A stretch of DNA of 64,000 bases from Ramlibacter sp. WS9. Its GTDB lineage: Bacteria; Pseudomonadota; Gammaproteobacteria; Burkholderiales; Burkholderiaceae_C. The notes below the pieces were generated by a model that was given only the letters and a program-made list of their open reading frames with translations, had not been told where the DNA came from and did no database searches. The DNA is taken from NCBI RefSeq assembly GCF_003797765.1, contig NZ_RKMB01000022.1, positions 1 through 64,000 of the forward strand, in the 5' to 3' direction. The position numbers were made by a program, and so were the translations under genes. Numbering within the stretch: position 1 is the stretch's first letter; each line of letters opens with the position of its first letter. Of this stretch, positions 16,006 to 24,661 are shown piece after piece.

Positions 16006-16953
16006 TCAGCCTTCCCTCTTTCCGAGGAGGCCCTTGGGACGGAAGATCAGCATCAGCACCAGGAACATGAAGGGCAGGATGGGCGCGATCTGACTGATCT
16101 TGAGCTTCCATACCGCGTAGCCGAAGGTGTCGGGCGTGATGTTCAAGCCGACTTGCGACGCGGTGCCCATGATCGAGGTGTCGATGCCCACCGCGAAGGT
16201 CTGGATGATGCCGATCAGCAGCGATGCGACGAACGCGCCCGAGAGCGAACCCATCCCGCCGACCACCACCACCACGAAGATCACCGGCCCCAGCGCCCCC
16301 GCCATTCCCGGCTCCGTCACGAACGCGGCGCCGCCGATGACGCCCGCCAGGCCGGCCAGCGCGGCGCCGCCGCCGAAGACCAGCATGAACACGCGCGGCA
16401 CGTTGTGGCCCAGCGCCTCCACGGTGTCAGGGTGCGTGAGCGCCGCCTGGATCACCAGCCCGACCCGCGTGCGCGTGAGCAGCAGCCACACCGACACCAG
16501 CATGATCAAGGCCACCAGCATCATGAAAGCGCGGTAGGCGGGGAACTGAGTGCCGTAGACCGTGAACAGCGGGCCGTCCAGCACCGCCGGGATGCGGTAG
16601 TCGGCGGAGCTGGTGCCCCAGATCAGCTGCACCGTCTCGAGAATGATGAACGACAGCCCGAAGGTGATGAGCAGTTCGGGCACATGGCCGAACTTGTGCA
16701 CGCGGCGCAGGCAGTACTTCTCGAACCCCGCCCCGAGCAGCGCCACCACCAGCGGTCCGATGAGCAGTGCCGGCCAGAAGCCCACCAGCTGGGTCACCGT
16801 GTACCCGAAATACGCACCCAGCATGTAGAAGCTGGCGTGCGCGAAGTTGAGCACGCCCATCATGCTGAAGATCAGGGTCAGGCCCGAGCTGAGCATGAAC
16901 AGCAGGAGGCCGTAACTCAGGCCGTTCAACAGGGAGATGATGAAGAATTCCAT
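16006..16953 (-). CDS. livH: Branched-chain amino acid-type ABC transporter permease LivH
   Basis: A 315-residue permease with about eight hydrophobic segments. It has the LivH motif MMGVLNFAHASFYMLGAY near residue 30 and a GGMGSLSGAFVASLLIG segment. It forms the membrane channel with LivM. It is the first gene after the binding protein, separated by a 67-bp spacer holding an attenuator-like hairpin (16969-16994). Confidence 0.93.
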   Translation of the reverse strand: MEFFIISLLNGLSYGLLLFMLSSGLTLIFSMMGVLNFAHASFYMLGAYFGYTVTQLVGFWPALLIGPLVVALLGAGFEKYCLRRVHKFGHVPELLITFGLSFIILETVQLIWGTSSADYRIPAVLDGPLFTVYGTQFPAYRAFMMLVALIMLVSVWLLLTRTRVGLVIQAALTHPDTVEALGHNVPRVFMLVFGGGAALAGLAGVIGGAAFVTEPGMAGALGPVIFVVVVVGGMGSLSGAFVASLLIGIIQTFAVGIDTSIMGTASQVGLNITPDTFGYAVWKLKISQIAPILPFMFLVLMLIFRPKGLLGKREG

Positions 16954-16968
16954 GGCGGCGGGCAGGAG

Positions 16969-16994
16969 GAAAAATGGGGCACGGCGTGCCCCAT
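16969..16994 (-). terminator. Attenuator-type hairpin after the binding-protein gene
   Basis: ATGGGGCAC (16974-16982) and GTGCCCCAT (16986-16994) form a 9-bp stem with a 3-base loop. On the minus strand the stem is followed by a run of T. It sits between the binding-protein gene and livH, a position expected to lower expression of the membrane parts relative to the binding protein. Confidence 0.7.
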
Positions 16995-17020
16995 TCTTGG
17001 GTTGGCGGGGAACTGCGGCC

Positions 17021-18253
17021 TTACGGGCGCGTCATCTGGCAGGACGTCGGCGTCGACGAGACGTACGGGTCCATCTGCTTGACCACGGCGAAGTTGTAGC
17101 CGGTGTTTTCCTCGCTGTACGGGTCCTTGGCCGTGGCCTTGGTCCACTTGCTGATGTACAGGTGCTGCTGCAGCTGGTGGTCGGATTTGCGCATCTGGGC
17201 CTCGCCGCTGATGCCCTTGAAGCGCATCCCCTCCATGGCGGCCGCCACCTTCACCGGGTCGGTGCTCTTGGCGTTCGCCATGCCCTGCGACAGCATCGAG
17301 ATGCCCAGGTAGGTCTGGAAGGTGTAGAAGTCGTCGTTGAACTTCTTCTTGAACTCGTTGCGCAGGTCGCGCAGCTCGCCGGTGAAGTTCGAGTGGCTGA
17401 TGGCCACCTGGCTCACGTTCATGTCCTTGCCCTGCGCCAGCGCCGTGGGCGTGCCGCTGACGCCGGCGTAGTACGCGTACAGCGGCATCTTCATGCCGGC
17501 CTCGTTCAGCGCCTTGATCAACAGGGTCATGTCGGTGCCCCAGTTGCCGGTGACGATGGTGTCGGCGCCGGCCGCCTTGATCTTCGCCACATAGGGCGCG
17601 AAGTCCTTGACCTGGCCGAGCGGGTGCAGCTCGTCGCCGACGATCTTCACGTCGGGGCGCTTGCGTGCGATGCCCTCCTTGAAGTAGCGCGCCACCTGCT
17701 GGCCATGCGCGTAGTTCTGGTTGATCAGGTAGACGTTCTTGACCGCGGGCTCGTCCTTCATGTAGCTGGTCAAGGCCTCCATCTTCATGGTCGTGTCCGC
17801 GTCCAGGCGGAAATGCCAGAAGCTGCAGCGCTCGTTGGTGAGTGCCGGGTCGACGGCGGCGTAGTTGATGTACACCACTTCCTTGCCGGGGTTGCGCTCG
17901 TTGTGCTTGTTCACCGCATCGATGATGGCGGCCGCGGCGCCCGAGCCGTTGCCCTGCGTGACGTAGCGGAAGCCCTGGTCGATGGCGGCCTTCAGTGCGT
18001 TCAGGCTGTCCTGCGGCAGGCCCTTGTTGTCGAAGCCGACGATCTCGAACTTGACACCGGCCGGGTTCTTGGCGCCGTTGAGGCGCTCCGCGACGAACTG
18101 CCAGCTCTTGAGCTGGTTCTGCCCCACATTGGCGAACGGGCCCGTGAACGGGTCAATATGGGCAATTTTGACGGTCTCGCCCTTCTGGGCATACGACACG
18201 CCGGCCACGGCCATCAGGGCGGACACGGCAACCATCTTCATCGCGAGCTTCAT
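17021..18253 (-). CDS. Periplasmic branched-chain amino acid-type binding protein
   Basis: A 410-residue type I binding protein with an N-terminal signal peptide ending near GVSYA-Q. The mature start VKIAHIDPFTGPFANVGQN is the typical ligand-site region of LivK/HAAT proteins. It captures ligand for LivHMGF. The start at 18253 has AAGGAG six bases upstream; the ATG at 18268 lacks one. The family also includes binders of amides, urea and aromatic acids, so the ligand is open. An acyl-CoA ligase gene lies directly upstream on the same strand. Confidence 0.9.
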   Translation of the reverse strand: MKLAMKMVAVSALMAVAGVSYAQKGETVKIAHIDPFTGPFANVGQNQLKSWQFVAERLNGAKNPAGVKFEIVGFDNKGLPQDSLNALKAAIDQGFRYVTQGNGSGAAAAIIDAVNKHNERNPGKEVVYINYAAVDPALTNERCSFWHFRLDADTTMKMEALTSYMKDEPAVKNVYLINQNYAHGQQVARYFKEGIARKRPDVKIVGDELHPLGQVKDFAPYVAKIKAAGADTIVTGNWGTDMTLLIKALNEAGMKMPLYAYYAGVSGTPTALAQGKDMNVSQVAISHSNFTGELRDLRNEFKKKFNDDFYTFQTYLGISMLSQGMANAKSTDPVKVAAAMEGMRFKGISGEAQMRKSDHQLQQHLYISKWTKATAKDPYSEENTGYNFAVVKQMDPYVSSTPTSCQMTRP

Positions 18254-18322
18254 CAAGGTCTCCTTCATTGACTGGGGTAGCGGGCAGCGTAACGTTTTTG
18301 TGCACTGCAACGCTCAGGGATT

Positions 18323-18338
18323 GCCCCTAACGAGGGGC
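18323..18338 (-). terminator. Short hairpin downstream of the acyl-CoA ligase gene
   Basis: GCCCCT-AACG-AGGGGC is a perfect 6-bp stem in the 137-bp gap between the ligase stop and the binding-protein start. It has no clear T-run. It may partly end ligase transcripts before the transporter promoter. Confidence 0.35.
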
Positions 18339-18390
18339 CATTCCTATCGCGTGCGTGACAGCGGATCGCGGGCCGGGCCCGCAACGGCAA

Positions 18391-20016
18391 TCAGGTCGGC
18401 AGCTTGTAGTCCTTGAGCATCTCGCGCAGCCGGGTCTTGAGCATCTTGCCGGTGGCGCCCAGCGGGATGGCGTCGACGAACACGACGTCGTCGGGAATCT
18501 GCCATTTGGCCGTCTTGCCTTCGTAGAACTTGAGCAGTTCTTCGCGGGTCACTTCAGCGCCCGGCTTCTTCACCACGGCGATGACAGGGCGTTCGTCCCA
18601 CTTGGGGTGCTTCATGCCGATGCAGGCCGCCATCAGCACGGCCGGATGGGCGACGGCGATGTTCTCCACCTCGATCGAGCTGATCCACTCACCGCCCGAC
18701 TTGATGACGTCCTTGCTGCGGTCGGTGATCTGCATGTAGCCGTCGGGATCGATCGACGCAACGTCGCCGGTGGGGAACCAACCGTCCACCAATGGGTCGC
18801 CGCCCTCGCCCTTGAAGTACTCCCGCACCACCCAAGGCCCCTTGACGTACAGGTCGCCCGGGGTCTTGCCGTCCCACGGCACTTCCTGCCCATCTTCGCC
18901 GACGATCTTCATGTCGACGCCGTAGATCGCACGCCCCTGTTTCAGGCGGATCTTCATCTGCTCTTCGGTTGGCAGCTCGAGGTGCTTGTTCTTCAAGGTA
19001 CACAGCGTGCCCAGCGGGCTCATCTCCGTCATGCCCCAGGCGTGCAGCACTTCCACGCCGTAGTCTTCCTGGAAGGCCTGGATCATCGCGGGCGGGCAAG
19101 CGGAGCCGCCGATCACTGTGCGCTTGAGCGCGGAGAAGCGCAGGTTGTTCGGCTTCATGTGCGTCAGCATCATCTGCCACACCGTCGGCACGCCGGCGGC
19201 GTAGCTCACCTTCTCGGCCTCGATCAGCTCGTAGACTGATTTGCCGTCCATCGCGGGGCCTGGGAACACCAGCTTGGCCCCGCACAGCGCGGCCGAATAC
19301 GGGATGCCCCAGGCATTGACGTGGAACATCGGCACCACCGGCAGGATGGAGTCGCGAGCCGAGACGCACATCACGTCCGGCAGTGCCGCGGCGTAGGCAT
19401 GCAGGATGGTGGAGCGGTGGCTGTACAGCGCGGCCTTGGGGTTGCCCGTGGTGCCGCTCGTGTAGCACATGCTCGACGCCGAGTTCTCGTCGAAAGTTGG
19501 CCACTGGTAGGTGGTGGGCTGCCCGCCGATCCATGACTCGTAGCTGATCAGGTTGGGGACGCCGCTGTCCTGCGGCAGCTTGTCGGCGTCGCACAGCGCG
19601 ACGTACTGGCGGATGGTCGGGCACCTGGCCTGGATCGCCTGAATCAGCGGCAGGAAGGTGAGGTCGAAGCACAGGACCTGGTCTTCCGCGTGGTTGGCGA
19701 TCCATGCGATCTGGTCCGGGTGCAGGCGTGGATTGATGGTGTGCAGCACGCGGCCGGAGCCGCTGACACCGAAATACAGCTCCAGGTGGCGGTAGCCGTT
19801 CCAGGCCAGCGTGGCGACGCGGTCGGAGAGCAGCAGGCCCATGCCGTCCAGCGCGTTGGCCGCCTGCCGCGCGCGGCGCGCGACGCCCTGCCAGGTGTAG
19901 CGATGGATGTCTCCTTCGACTCTCCGCGAGACGATCTCCGCGTCCCCGTGGTGCCTTTCCGCGAAGTCGATCAACGACGAGATCAGCAGCGGCTGGCTTT
20001 GCATCAGACCTAGCAT
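18391..20016 (-). CDS. Fatty-acid-type acyl-CoA ligase (AMP-binding)
   Basis: A 541-residue adenylate-forming enzyme. The P-loop CYTSGTTGNPKA is at residues 184-195, followed by the VPMFHVNAWGIPY motif, GMTEMSPLG, and DGWFPTGDVASID. The C-terminal lysine motif is GATGKMLKT. It resembles medium/long-chain fatty-acid and 3-methylmercaptopropionyl-CoA (DmdB-type) ligases. It activates a carboxylic acid to its CoA ester with ATP. AAGGAG precedes the ATG at 20016. It diverges from a Crp-family regulator, which may control it, and precedes the liv-type transporter, so transported acids could be its substrates. Confidence 0.9.
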   Translation of the reverse strand: MLGLMQSQPLLISSLIDFAERHHGDAEIVSRRVEGDIHRYTWQGVARRARQAANALDGMGLLLSDRVATLAWNGYRHLELYFGVSGSGRVLHTINPRLHPDQIAWIANHAEDQVLCFDLTFLPLIQAIQARCPTIRQYVALCDADKLPQDSGVPNLISYESWIGGQPTTYQWPTFDENSASSMCYTSGTTGNPKAALYSHRSTILHAYAAALPDVMCVSARDSILPVVPMFHVNAWGIPYSAALCGAKLVFPGPAMDGKSVYELIEAEKVSYAAGVPTVWQMMLTHMKPNNLRFSALKRTVIGGSACPPAMIQAFQEDYGVEVLHAWGMTEMSPLGTLCTLKNKHLELPTEEQMKIRLKQGRAIYGVDMKIVGEDGQEVPWDGKTPGDLYVKGPWVVREYFKGEGGDPLVDGWFPTGDVASIDPDGYMQITDRSKDVIKSGGEWISSIEVENIAVAHPAVLMAACIGMKHPKWDERPVIAVVKKPGAEVTREELLKFYEGKTAKWQIPDDVVFVDAIPLGATGKMLKTRLREMLKDYKLPT

Positions 20017-20110
20017 TTGTACTCCTTAATTGTTGTGGCCCTATCGTAGTGCGTCGGGCGGGCAGCTCAAAGCCGCGACTATGGTGCGGCGCACCCGCGC
20101 GGTGCAACTC

Positions 20111-20137
20111 TTGTCGCCTGGCGGACAGTTGCGACAA
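20111..20137. promoter_or_regulatory. Inverted repeat just upstream of the Crp-family gene
   Basis: TTGTCGC (20111-20117) and GCGACAA (20131-20137) form a perfect 7-base inverted repeat with a 13-base spacer, ending 7 bases before the ATG. It could be an autoregulatory operator or a 5' leader hairpin that affects translation. Confidence 0.45.
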
Positions 20138-20144
20138 TGCAGCC

Positions 20145-20852
20145 ATGCTCCACGACATCTCCAGGCCCTCTTCGCGATTGCTGCTGTCGCAGCGCTGGTT
20201 TGCGGCGCTGCCCGCGGATGAGCAGACCCGCATCGCTGGCACGGTGTCCACTCTCCGGGGCACCAAGGGCGACGTGATGCTGCGAGCCGGCGAACAGGTG
20301 CAGGGCTGGTACGCCGTGCTGTCGGGGTTGGTCAAGCTGCAGAGCAAGTCGTCCCACGGCCGCCGTTCCGCCTACCTCGGCATCCCGGGCGGCGAATGGT
20401 TCGGCGAAGGCGCCGCCATGAAAGACGAACCGCGCCGCTACGACGTCATCGCCCTGCGCGACTCGGAGCTGCTGTGCCTCCCCGTGGCCGAGTTCGCGCA
20501 ACTTCGTGCGACCAGCATGGCGTTCAACCACGCCCTGGCCGACCAGCTGAACATGCGGTTGGGCCAGGCCATGGCCATCATCGAGACCATGCGCCTGCGC
20601 ACCCCGGAACAGCGCGTGGCCATGTACCTGGGCCGCCACCTCTGGCACGGCCCGCGCAAGATGAGCCTGTCGCAGGAAGAGCTGGGCGTGCTGGCGGGCC
20701 TTTCGCGCCAGACGGTCAACGCCGCCCTGAAGAGCCTGGAGCAGCAAGGCCTGGTGGCGCTGGAATTCGGGCGCGTCAGCATCCTCGACGATGGCGGGCT
20801 GATGGCCCTGGCGCTCAAGCCCGAACCGGGTGCCGCGGACGATGCCGACTGA
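20145..20852 (+). CDS. Crp/Fnr-family transcriptional regulator
   Basis: A 235-residue regulator with an N-terminal cyclic-nucleotide-binding-type beta-roll (about residues 25-140, including GEQVQGWYAVLSGLVKL and GGEWFGEGA) and a C-terminal winged helix. The recognition region is LSQEELGVLAGLSRQTVNAALKSL. There is no Fnr-type cysteine cluster, so iron-sulfur sensing is unlikely. The effector is unknown. The start at 20145 is the Met that gives the standard N-terminus. It is divergent from the acyl-CoA ligase and is followed 60 bp later by selO. Confidence 0.88.
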   Translation: MLHDISRPSSRLLLSQRWFAALPADEQTRIAGTVSTLRGTKGDVMLRAGEQVQGWYAVLSGLVKLQSKSSHGRRSAYLGIPGGEWFGEGAAMKDEPRRYDVIALRDSELLCLPVAEFAQLRATSMAFNHALADQLNMRLGQAMAIIETMRLRTPEQRVAMYLGRHLWHGPRKMSLSQEELGVLAGLSRQTVNAALKSLEQQGLVALEFGRVSILDDGGLMALALKPEPGAADDAD

Positions 20853-20912
20853 GCGGGTCCGGCCAAGTCCCCGCCCCGCCGCGGACACCCGGAAGCAGGG
20901 ACAATCGGGGCC

Positions 20913-22406
20913 ATGACCGAAACCGCCGAAGCCACTGTGGACCAGCTCGAAGTGGGCCTGCCGTGGCAGCACAACTTTGCCGGGTTGGGACCGGCCTTCT
21001 ACACCGAGCTGCAACCCACACCCCTGCCCGCGCCGTACGCGGTGTGCGTGAACCGCCTGCTGGCGGAGGAATTGGGACTTTCAACGGACATGCTGGCCAC
21101 GACTGCGGCTGTCGAAGCCTTCACCGGCAGCCGGCCCATCGAAGGCGCGCGGAGCCTCGCCAGCGTCTACAGCGGCCACCAGTTCGGCGTCTGGGCAGGC
21201 CAGTTGGGCGATGGCCGCGCGATCCTGCTGGGCGAATTGCAGACCGCCGCCGGGCCGCAGGAATTCCAGCTCAAGGGCAGCGGCCGCACGCCCTACTCCC
21301 GCATGGGCGACGGGCGCGCCGTGCTGCGTTCCAGCATCCGCGAGTTCCTGGGCTCGGAGGCGATGCAAGGTCTCGGCATCCCCACCACGCGCGCATTGAT
21401 GGTCACGGGTTCAGACGCGCCCGTGCGCCGGGAAGAAGTCGAGTCAGCATCCGTGGTGACGCGTGTGGCGCCGAGCTTCATCCGCTTCGGCCATTTCGAA
21501 CACTTCTCCGCCCGTGAGCAGTACGGCGAGTTGCGCAAACTGGCCGATTACGTGATCGACCGGTTCTACCCCGAGTGCCGCGCCACGGCGAAGTTCGCGG
21601 GCAATGCCTATGCGGCCCTGCTGGAACAGGTGACCGAGCGGACGGCCGCCATGGTGGCGCAATGGCAGGCCGTGGGCTTTTGCCATGGCGTGATGAACAC
21701 CGACAACATGAGCATCCTGGGCCTGACCATCGACTATGGCCCTTTCCAGTTCCTCGACGCGTTCGACCCCGGCCACATCTGCAACCACAGCGACGAGCAG
21801 GGCCGCTATGCCTACAACAAGCAGCCGAACGTGGCGTACTGGAACCTGTTCTGCCTGGGCCAGGCTCTGCTGCCGCTCATCGGCGAACAGGAGCATGCGC
21901 TGGCCGCGCTGGAGTCGTACAAGACCGTGTTTCCGCGCGAACTGGAAGCGCGGATGCGCGCCAAGCTGGGCCTGCCCGACGCGCAGCCCGGCGACCGTGA
22001 GCTGATCGAATCCATCCTGAAGCTGCTGGCGCAAGACAAGGTGGACTACACGATCTTCTGGCGCCGCCTGTCGCAGTACGTGGCCGGCACGACCGTCGAG
22101 CCGGTGCGCGATCTGTTTCTCGACCGGGAAGCTTTCGATTTCTGGGGCAAACTTTATTCGCAGCGGCTGGAGGGCGCCGGGCGCGCTGAGGCAGCCGCGC
22201 TCATGCTGAAGACCAACCCGAAATACGTGCTGCGCAACCACCTGGGGGAACTTGCCATCCGGCAGGCGAAACTTAAGGACTATTCCGAAGTCGAAGCCTT
22301 GCTGATGCTGGTCCAATCCCCATTTGACGAACATCCGGCCCATGAAGACAAGGCCGGCTTCCCGCCCGACTGGGCGTCCCACATCGAAATCAGTTGCTCC
22401 TCATGA
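20913..22406 (+). CDS. selO: Protein adenylyltransferase SelO (YdiU)
   Basis: A 497-residue pseudokinase-fold enzyme that transfers AMP to protein hydroxyl groups. Characteristic blocks include YSGHQFGVWAGQLGDGRA, LKGSGRTPYSRMGDGRAVLR, and HGVMNTDNMSILGLTIDYGP with the metal-binding Asn/Asp. The C-terminus ends ISCSS; this position corresponds to the redox-active C-terminal Cys/Sec of SelO proteins. Its stop overlaps the msrB start by four bases (ATGA), linking it to methionine sulfoxide repair and thus to oxidative stress. Confidence 0.95.
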   Translation: MTETAEATVDQLEVGLPWQHNFAGLGPAFYTELQPTPLPAPYAVCVNRLLAEELGLSTDMLATTAAVEAFTGSRPIEGARSLASVYSGHQFGVWAGQLGDGRAILLGELQTAAGPQEFQLKGSGRTPYSRMGDGRAVLRSSIREFLGSEAMQGLGIPTTRALMVTGSDAPVRREEVESASVVTRVAPSFIRFGHFEHFSAREQYGELRKLADYVIDRFYPECRATAKFAGNAYAALLEQVTERTAAMVAQWQAVGFCHGVMNTDNMSILGLTIDYGPFQFLDAFDPGHICNHSDEQGRYAYNKQPNVAYWNLFCLGQALLPLIGEQEHALAALESYKTVFPRELEARMRAKLGLPDAQPGDRELIESILKLLAQDKVDYTIFWRRLSQYVAGTTVEPVRDLFLDREAFDFWGKLYSQRLEGAGRAEAAALMLKTNPKYVLRNHLGELAIRQAKLKDYSEVEALLMLVQSPFDEHPAHEDKAGFPPDWASHIEISCSS

Positions 22407-22813
22407 CCTATCCCATCGAAAAGACCGAAGCCGAGTGGCAAGCCCTGCTCGCGCAAAAGGGCGCCGAACGCGGCGCCTTCGAAGTGACGCGGCATGCGGC
22501 GACGGAACGCCCCTTCACCGGCAAGTACGAGGCGGTGTGGGCCGACGGCAGCTACCACTGCGTCTGCTGCGGCAACAAGCTGTTCGACTCCGAGACGAAG
22601 TTCGACGCCGGGTGCGGCTGGCCCAGCTTTTCACTGGCGGTGCCGGGCGCGATCAAGGAAATCCGCGACACCACCCACGGCATGGTGCGCGTGGAGACCG
22701 TCTGCGCCCAATGCGGCGCGCACCTGGGACACGTGTTTCCGGACGGCTCGACGGATACGGGCCTGCGCTATTGCATGAACTCCGCCTCGCTCGATTTCCA
22801 GAAGGCCAAGTGA
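22403..22813 (+). CDS. msrB: Peptide methionine-R-sulfoxide reductase MsrB
   Basis: A 136-residue MsrB with the structural zinc cysteines in CVCCGNKLF (Cys53, Cys56) and CAQCGAHLGH (Cys101, Cys104). The catalytic Cys124 lies in GLRYCMNSASL. It reduces methionine-R-sulfoxide in proteins in the cytoplasm. The ATG at 22403 overlaps the selO stop. An upstream TTG start at 22394 is possible but unneeded. The next gene, yciB, begins two bases after its stop. Confidence 0.96.
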   Translation: MTYPIEKTEAEWQALLAQKGAERGAFEVTRHAATERPFTGKYEAVWADGSYHCVCCGNKLFDSETKFDAGCGWPSFSLAVPGAIKEIRDTTHGMVRVETVCAQCGAHLGHVFPDGSTDTGLRYCMNSASLDFQKAK

Positions 22814-22815
22814 CG

Positions 22816-23361
22816 ATGAAGCTGTTTTTCGACTTTCTCCCGGGCCTGTTTTTCCTGGCGGCCCTTTTCCTCTTCGACATCTACACCGCGACCGCCGTGG
22901 TGATGGTCGCGATGGCCCTTCAGATCCTGGTGATGCTGGTGCTGAAGAAGAAGATCAGCGGCGTGCAGTGGTTCACCCTGGGCGTCGTGCTGGTCTTCGG
23001 CACGGCCACGCTGTTGCTGCACGACGCCACGTTCATCAAGTGGAAGCCCACCGTCATCAACTGGATGTTCGCGGCGATGCTGCTGCTCGGCCCGGTGCTC
23101 CTGAAGAAGAATTTCATCCGCGCGCTGATGGGCGAGCACATGACGCTGCCGGACGCCATCTGGGCCAAGCTCAATCTCGGCTGGGCGGGCCTGCTCACGC
23201 TGTTGGGCGCGCTGAACCTGGTCATCGCCTACAACTTCTCCGAGCGCATCTGGGGCCTGTACAAGGTGTTCGGCATGACCGGCCTGATGATCCTGTTCAT
23301 CATCGCGCAGACCTTGTGGATCAGCCGCTACCTGCCGCAGGACGAGACGTCGAAATCGTGA
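22816..23361 (+). CDS. yciB: Inner-membrane protein YciB (septation protein A)
   Basis: A 181-residue, very hydrophobic protein with about five or six membrane segments. The start KLFFDFLPGLFFLAALFLFDIYTATAV and the WKPTVINWMFAAML segment are characteristic of YciB/IspA, implicated in envelope homeostasis and cell division. It follows msrB by two bases and its stop overlaps the GTG start of the bolA gene. Confidence 0.92.
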   Translation: MKLFFDFLPGLFFLAALFLFDIYTATAVVMVAMALQILVMLVLKKKISGVQWFTLGVVLVFGTATLLLHDATFIKWKPTVINWMFAAMLLLGPVLLKKNFIRALMGEHMTLPDAIWAKLNLGWAGLLTLLGALNLVIAYNFSERIWGLYKVFGMTGLMILFIIAQTLWISRYLPQDETSKS

Positions 23362-23630
23362 GTACCGGCACCGGCATCACCGCCGAAGCGCTACGCCAGC
23401 GCCTCGCGGAACTTCTTTCCCCCACCACGCTCGAAGTGCTCGACGAAAGTTCGGCGCACGCCGGCCACGCGGGGGCCGACGGCACCGGGTCCGGCACCCA
23501 TTTCCGGGTGCGCATCGCCTCTCCCCTCTTCGACGGACGCTCCCGCGTAGCGCGCCATCGCCTTGTGTATGATGCGCTGCAAGATTTTGTAGCCAGGGGC
23601 TTGCATGCCCTGGCGATCGAAACGCTCTGA
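23358..23630 (+). CDS. bolA: BolA-family protein
   Basis: A 90-residue BolA-fold protein. The core HFRVRIASPLFDGRSRVARH and LVYDAL match the family's conserved sheet/helix, including the His used with monothiol glutaredoxins for iron-sulfur clusters. The start is a GTG at 23358 that overlaps the yciB TGA in a GTGA arrangement; no ATG exists in the right frame nearby. Gene neighbours yciB and a periplasmic PPIase are a common set in betaproteobacteria. Confidence 0.88.
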   Translation: MSTGTGITAEALRQRLAELLSPTTLEVLDESSAHAGHAGADGTGSGTHFRVRIASPLFDGRSRVARHRLVYDALQDFVARGLHALAIETL

Positions 23631-23673
23631 CATTCTCCTTCCCATCCTTCCTGACTTTCCCGGGGACTCTCCT

Positions 23674-24453
23674 ATGAAGCAAATCATCCTGTCCGCATTG
23701 GCGGCGGCCACCCTCGCCCTCGCCCTGCCCGCCTTCGCGCAGAACGTGGCCATCGTCAACGGCAAGCCCGTGCCGAAGTCGCGTGTCGACGCCTTGTCGG
23801 CGCAGATCGCCAAATCCGGCCGCCCCGTCTCCGTCGAGATGATGGGCCAGCTCAAGGACGAAGTCATCGCACGCGAGGTCTTCATGCAGGAAGCGCAAAA
23901 GCGCGGCCTGGACGCCACCGAAGACTTCAAGAACCAGATGGAACTGGCGCGCCAGACCCTGCTGATCCGCGAGCTGTTCGCCGAGTACCAGAAGGCCAAC
24001 CCGGTGACCGACGCCGACATCAAAGGCGAGTACGACAAATTCGTTGCGGCCAACGGTGGCAAGGAATACCGCGCCCGCCACATCCTGGTGGAAAAGGAAG
24101 AAGAGGCCAAGGCCATCATCGCCAACCTCAAGAAGGGCCAGAAGTTCGAAGACATGGCCAAGAAGCAGTCCAAGGACCCGGGATCGGGCGCCAACGGCGG
24201 CGATCTCGACTGGGCCAACGCGGGCAGCTACGTGCCCGAGTTCTCCGGCGCGCTGGTCAAGCTGAACAAGGGCCAGACCACGCAGGAACCGGTCAAGAGC
24301 CAGTTCGGCTATCACGTGATCCGCCTGGACGACGTGCGCGAAGCGCAATTGCCCAAGATGGAAGAAGTCAAGCCGCAGATCGCGCAGCAGCTGCAGCAGC
24401 AGAAGCTCGCAAAGTTCCAGGAAGAACTGCGCGGCAAGGCGAAGGTCGAGTGA
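23674..24453 (+). CDS. Periplasmic parvulin-type peptidyl-prolyl isomerase
   Basis: A 259-residue secreted isomerase with a signal peptide (MKQIILSALAAATLALALPAFA, cleaved about residue 22), a SurA-N-like helical region, and a parvulin domain around residues 130-225. YRARHILVE, FEDMAKKQSKDPGSGANGGDLDW, and the late FGYHVIRLDD are classic PpiC blocks. It helps outer-membrane or periplasmic proteins fold. It is the last gene of the run and is followed by a REP unit and a strong terminator. Confidence 0.93.
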   Translation: MKQIILSALAAATLALALPAFAQNVAIVNGKPVPKSRVDALSAQIAKSGRPVSVEMMGQLKDEVIAREVFMQEAQKRGLDATEDFKNQMELARQTLLIRELFAEYQKANPVTDADIKGEYDKFVAANGGKEYRARHILVEKEEEAKAIIANLKKGQKFEDMAKKQSKDPGSGANGGDLDWANAGSYVPEFSGALVKLNKGQTTQEPVKSQFGYHVIRLDDVREAQLPKMEEVKPQIAQQLQQQKLAKFQEELRGKAKVE

Positions 24454-24474
24454 GGTAGCGAAAGCGAGTCACTC

Positions 24475-24496
24475 GATCCCCGCGCAGGCGGGGATC
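24475..24496. repeat. Single REP unit
   Basis: GATCCCCGC-GCAG-GCGGGGATC, a perfect 9-bp stem followed by CCAAG. It belongs to the same family as the paired units at 4766-4826 and lies directly ahead of the PPIase terminator. Confidence 0.75.
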
Positions 24497-24500
24497 CAAG

Positions 24501-24523
24501 AGCGGCCTGCGGGCCGCTTTTTT
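24501..24523 (+). terminator. Rho-independent terminator after the PPIase gene
   Basis: AGCGGCC (24501-24507) and GGCCGCT (24512-24518) form a GC-rich 7-bp stem with a 4-base loop, followed by a run of six T. It ends the selO-to-PPIase transcript. The remaining stretch to 24661 shows nothing else. Confidence 0.9.
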
Positions 24524-24661
24524 CATGAACAGGTGACCGGATTGAATCGACTCCAGACCGACGCTCATGGCGAAATTCTGGCTCGGGCGCTTGCCCGAGG
24601 CTTCGGGCGAAAATATCGTAGCGGCAATGCAAGACCCCTCAGACACCTGAAGAACCGTCTT

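Noticed and set aside
14716..17082. 788-codon open frame on the plus strand opposite livM and livH
   Set aside because: His/Gln/Glu/Arg-rich translation with no domain, fully covered by two conserved permease genes on the other strand.
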